A stretch of DNA of 64,000 nt, taken from the NCBI GenBank assembly GCA_022844015.1, contig JALHMO010000009.1, positions 1 to 64,000 on the forward strand. The letters are read 5' to 3'. Shown here piece after piece: positions 61,164 to 64,000 of this stretch (position 1 is the stretch's first letter; each line of letters opens with the position of its first letter). The translations under genes and the position numbers were made by a program. The notes beneath the pieces are model-generated. The model saw nothing but the letters and a program-made list of their open reading frames with translations. It was not told the DNA's origin and ran no database searches. The stretch is from Reyranella sp. Its GTDB lineage: Bacteria > Pseudomonadota > Alphaproteobacteria > Reyranellales > Reyranellaceae.

Positions 61164-62627
61164 TCAGGAAGCGGACGTCGACAAAGGGCGATTGGCCAGC
61201 GCCTCGTGCACCAGCTCGGGCGCGCCGGCCGCCGTCGCCAGCGCTTCACGCAGGCGCGAGGTCGCGCGTCGGTCGAGCCGCTTGGGGTCGACCTGATTGT
61301 CCGCCGGCCGCCGGTCGGCGACATCGACCAGCTGCTGATCGAGAATGGCGTCGACGATCACGCCGCGGGCCTCGATCAGGCTCTGCGCTGCGTCGCGGCT
61401 GAAGGCGCCCTTCGTCGCCGCGTCGAGGAGGCGCTGGTCGGTTGCCGTCGCGGTGCAAGCCCAGGCGAGGGCTGCCACCCGCGCGCTTTCGACGATCGGG
61501 CGCAGGCCGATGCGCTTGAGGTCGATGCGACCTTTGCGGGTGCGCAGCCGGCCGAGCAGGTCGGTGGCGCTCGGTATGTCCTCGCCGGCCGCCGCCAGCA
61601 GTCGCAGAAAGGCCGGCGAGCGGCCGGCGGCGCGCGTGGCGTGCTCGCGCAAGGCGCCGGCGAGGCGACGGTCGCCCAGCACGGCGACGAAGTCGTAGAA
61701 GATGTCGACCCCGAGCAGGGCCTCGGGCTGCGGCCGCGCGATCCAGGCGTCGATCCTCGCCACCCAGTCGCCGAGGGAATGGCGGTAGGCCGGGTTTCGG
61801 GCCATGACGCCACCCTTGCAGAACGGCACGCCTGCCTCGTCGAGCAGGACGTTCAGGCGCTCGCCGAACCCGGCGAACCAGGGATCGTCGGCGGAACTGC
61901 CGCCGTGGACGAGCGCGTTGTCCTGGTCCGGCAGGAGGAGCGATTCGCCGCGGCCGGCCGAGCCCAGCACGAGCAGGCACCATGGCGCCGGCGCCTCGCC
62001 CTGCCCTTCGGAGACCATGTCGGCCAAGGCCAGCTCGCCGGCGCGCGCCGTCAGGTCACGCGTGATGCCGGCGATCACGGCGGATGCCTGGGCGGCGCTG
62101 ACGTCCTCGCGGCGCAGTGCCTGGACCAGCGCCGGCAGCTTGTCGTGTACCGCCCGCAGCGCGGCGCCGTCCCTGGCGCCGGCGATCTCGTCGCCGAGCG
62201 TCAGGGCGAGCGAGGCGCGCTGTTTCAGCAACGACCCGGTCGTCAGCATGCCGATCGGCCGGTCGTCGTCGTCGACCACGGGCAGGTGGCGCACGCCGAG
62301 CCGCGCCATGCGGGCGAGTGCCCGGTACACCAGCGCGTCGGCCTCGATGCCGTGCACCGGCGCCGACATGACCCGCGACACCGGCTCGCCGAGCCTGTGC
62401 GGACCGTCGGCGATCAGCCGCAGCACGTCGCGCTCGGTCAGGATGCCGGCCAGCCGGCCCTCGCCGTCGAGCACGATCACCGAGCTGGCGCCGCGTTGGC
62501 TCATCAGGCGCACCGCATCGGCGATCGTGCCCGCGGGTGCGACGGTCAAGGCGGGCGACGTCATCAGCTCGTGCGCACGATGGCGGAAGGGGAACGAGTC
62601 CAGGCGCTCGACGGCCTCGGTGTCCAT
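61164..62627 (-). CDS. CBS-domain DUF294 putative nucleotidyltransferase
   Basis: A 487-residue protein. Two CBS motifs form a Bateman module at residues 15-135 (ADAVRLMSQRGASSVIVLDGEGRLAGILTERDVLRL and MARLGVRHLPVVDDDDRPIGMLTTGSLLKQ), likely binding adenine nucleotides. The DUF294 GlnD-like nucleotidyltransferase core follows: CLLVLGSAGRGESLLLPDQDNALV, with the GSxGRxE...DQDN motif. A DUF294 C-terminal domain closes it. Such proteins often accompany acetate-regulation genes and DnaQ-like exonucleases; the target that would be nucleotidylylated is unknown. It starts 4 bp after the exonuclease stop. Confidence 0.87.
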   Translation of the reverse strand: MDTEAVERLDSFPFRHRAHELMTSPALTVAPAGTIADAVRLMSQRGASSVIVLDGEGRLAGILTERDVLRLIADGPHRLGEPVSRVMSAPVHGIEADALVYRALARMARLGVRHLPVVDDDDRPIGMLTTGSLLKQRASLALTLGDEIAGARDGAALRAVHDKLPALVQALRREDVSAAQASAVIAGITRDLTARAGELALADMVSEGQGEAPAPWCLLVLGSAGRGESLLLPDQDNALVHGGSSADDPWFAGFGERLNVLLDEAGVPFCKGGVMARNPAYRHSLGDWVARIDAWIARPQPEALLGVDIFYDFVAVLGDRRLAGALREHATRAAGRSPAFLRLLAAAGEDIPSATDLLGRLRTRKGRIDLKRIGLRPIVESARVAALAWACTATATDQRLLDAATKGAFSRDAAQSLIEARGVIVDAILDQQLVDVADRRPADNQVDPKRLDRRATSRLREALATAAGAPELVHEALANRPLSTSAS

Positions 62628-62631
62628 GGCG

Positions 62632-63294
62632 TCAGCGTCGAGACGACCGATGGGCGGCGATCGTCCCGCCGAACGTGCCGCGACCCTGGCCGACCAGCCG
62701 GTGGGCCAGTGCCACGAACAGGTCGGCCGCCCGGCGGGCGTCGCCCGCCGCGCTGTGGCGTTGCCCCTTGGGCTCGATGCCGAGATGAGCGAGGACGACA
62801 TCGAGATCCAGGTGGTCCGTGCGATGGCCGAAGGCGGCGGCGAGGTTCGCGGTGTCGAAGCTCGGCGGCTCGCGCCAGGGCAGGCGCGCCCGCGCCGCTT
62901 CGCGACCGAGAATCGCCAGGTCGAACCCGACATGGTGGCCGACCACGACGGCACCGGCGAGGCTCGCGGCTATTCGCGGGAAGGCATCGGCGAACGACGG
63001 CGCCCCGCCGAGCTGCTCCCGATCGATGCCGTGCACGGCCACGGCGCGCGACGGTATGTCGATGCCGGGATCGATCAGCAGATCGAGCGCGGCGTGCGCC
63101 GCCACGTGCAGGCCCGGGTCGATGCGGATGGCGGCAAACGAGACGATCCGGTCGCGATGCGGGTCGAGCCCCGTCGTCTCGCAGTCGATCGCCACCATGG
63201 GCAGCCGCTCGAGCGGCGTATGGATGCCGCCGCTCCAGACCGCGTGCGAGACGCCGCGGCGAGCGAGCCGGGCCAGCATGTCGGCGATGATCAT
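62632..63294 (-). CDS. 3'-5' exonuclease, DnaQ/DEDDh family
   Basis: A 220-residue exonuclease-fold protein like the DNA polymerase III epsilon subunit. Exo I is VAIDCETTGLDP, Exo II is VVGHHVGFDLAILGRE, and Exo III is HSAAGDARRAADLF, giving the D-E-D-H-D set. The partner polymerase is not in the window, so this is a stand-alone DEDDh nuclease, typically linked to DUF294 genes. ATG 63294 (MIIADMLARLARRGV) overlaps the stop of the preceding hypothetical gene by 4 bp. Confidence 0.9.
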   Translation of the reverse strand: MIIADMLARLARRGVSHAVWSGGIHTPLERLPMVAIDCETTGLDPHRDRIVSFAAIRIDPGLHVAAHAALDLLIDPGIDIPSRAVAVHGIDREQLGGAPSFADAFPRIAASLAGAVVVGHHVGFDLAILGREAARARLPWREPPSFDTANLAAAFGHRTDHLDLDVVLAHLGIEPKGQRHSAAGDARRAADLFVALAHRLVGQGRGTFGGTIAAHRSSRR

Positions 63295-63899
63295 GGCGCC
63301 TTGCCGACGATCTCCTCGCGCAGCGGCGCCACGACCAGCAGGCGTCGCAGGCGATCGTTGAAGGATATGAGGCCGAAGGCGAAGGCATTGGCCAACACCA
63401 TGCGGTTCTCCACCGGATCGCGCGGCGCGAAGGGCAGGGTCTCGAACACGGCGCCGCCGGTCGCCTCGGCGTAGGCTTGCGGCCGGCCAGGCCCGTCCGG
63501 CCGCGTCGCCAGTCGCGCGCGCAGCATCGCCACGTCGGCATCCCAGTCCTGGCTGCGATGCTCGGGACGGGGATGGCCGGCGAGAACGGCCGCGTAGAGA
63601 TCGCCCAGGCAGGCATCGAGCCGGATGCGCGGAACGGCGGCGTCCTGCAGCAGGGCGTGGGCGAGCACGACCATGTCGGCGAGGGTGAGGGCGAAGCCTT
63701 CCCAGCGCGACACCGCGAGCTTTGCCTGGAAACGGGGGTCGTCGAAGGCCTGGGCGCTCAGGCTGCCGAGCTCGTTGCGGGCGAAGTCGATCACCGACCG
63801 CTGGGCCAGGTAGGAGGCTTCGTCCTCGAGCAGCTGCTGCAATGCAGCGAGGCTGCGCACCTTGGCCTTGGGCAGGAACGACTTGAGGAAAGACAGCAT
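63291..63899 (-). CDS. Conserved hypothetical protein upstream of the DnaQ-DUF294 pair
   Basis: A 202-residue, probably cytoplasmic, mainly helical protein beginning MLSFLKSFLPKAKVRSLAALQQLLEDEASYLAQRSVIDFARNELG. I do not recognise a family with a known activity. It has no signal, membrane segment or catalytic motif visible by eye. Its stop overlaps the start of the exonuclease (ATGA), so the three genes to 61164 are one operon and it may serve the same process. Confidence 0.7.
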   Translation of the reverse strand: MLSFLKSFLPKAKVRSLAALQQLLEDEASYLAQRSVIDFARNELGSLSAQAFDDPRFQAKLAVSRWEGFALTLADMVVLAHALLQDAAVPRIRLDACLGDLYAAVLAGHPRPEHRSQDWDADVAMLRARLATRPDGPGRPQAYAEATGGAVFETLPFAPRDPVENRMVLANAFAFGLISFNDRLRRLLVVAPLREEIVGKAP

Positions 63900-64000
63900 C
63901 GGCCGATCCACACCTCTTCGACTTTGGTCGTATGGCAGCGACCTGGGGTCGCACGTACTCTCGTACCATAAGAAAAAGTGGGTGCGCCGTACCACGGCGA

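Overview
The window is about 67% G+C, densely coded, and most of its genes sit in ATGA-overlapping operons. It looks like the chromosome of a metabolically broad soil or aquatic alphaproteobacterium, of Rhodospirillales, Reyranella or Hyphomicrobiales type. Clues are the methionine synthase split into two genes behind metF and a fused ArsR-methyltransferase regulator, a DUF992 protein, a CrbS/CrbR-like acetate-switch pair, many CaiB and acyl-CoA genes, and palindromic intergenic elements. The genus is an inference and is not proven.

Layout. 1-1927: end of a catabolic operon (SDR, hydroxyisobutyrate-dehydrogenase-like, alpha/beta hydrolase). 1945-8598: a giant secreted-type DUF4347/RTX protein with five exact-length 288-bp repeats. 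8932-12930: two divergent catabolic units (acetoacetate-decarboxylase-fold protein and luciferase-like monooxygenase; SDR and D-threonine-aldolase-type enzyme). 13023-13569: AbrB/MazF toxin-antitoxin pair. 13870-28048: a hybrid NRPS-PKS operon, A-PCP / KS-AT-ACP-aminotransferase-C-A-PCP / C*-TE, followed by a hydrolase and a TIGR04325 methyltransferase. 28079-37984: acyl-CoA metabolism (MFS transporter, CaiB transferases, an acetyl-CoA hydrolase-family CoA-transferase, a methylmalonyl-CoA decarboxylase, three acyl-CoA dehydrogenases). 38610-41503: TauD dioxygenase, DUF992 protein, AbrB/Doc pair, TauE permease. 41747-47347: methionine operon. 47506-49000: MlaA and MlaC. 49100-51103: serine acetyltransferase and two small membrane proteins. 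51508-55681: EttA and KatG, divergent. 55682-56653: a repeat-rich non-coding island. 56654-63899: CrbS/CrbR-like signalling genes, a DMT remnant, a CBS-DUF294 protein, a DnaQ-like exonuclease and a hypothetical gene.

How the genes work together. The most interesting locus is the small NRPS-PKS assembly line. Its first adenylation domain reads as a valine-type pocket (DAFWLGGTFK by eye). A malonyl-type PKS module follows that carries an in-line aminotransferase and no ketoreductase. Read co-linearly, this predicts a valine-derived beta,gamma-diamino acid (aminostatine-like) joined to one more residue. Release would be by a C-TE protein whose C domain has HAxxxDG in place of HHxxxDG and whose thioesterase appears to use cysteine. 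I recognise no phosphopantetheinyl transferase and no exporter adjoining the cluster.

A second theme is a family of 170-200 bp inverted-repeat elements, with four copies in the window. One separates the last two genes of the biosynthetic operon and appears to contribute the stop codon of one and the start codon of the next. Another separates two near-duplicate acyl-CoA dehydrogenase genes, and two lie in a tandem duplication near 56 kb.
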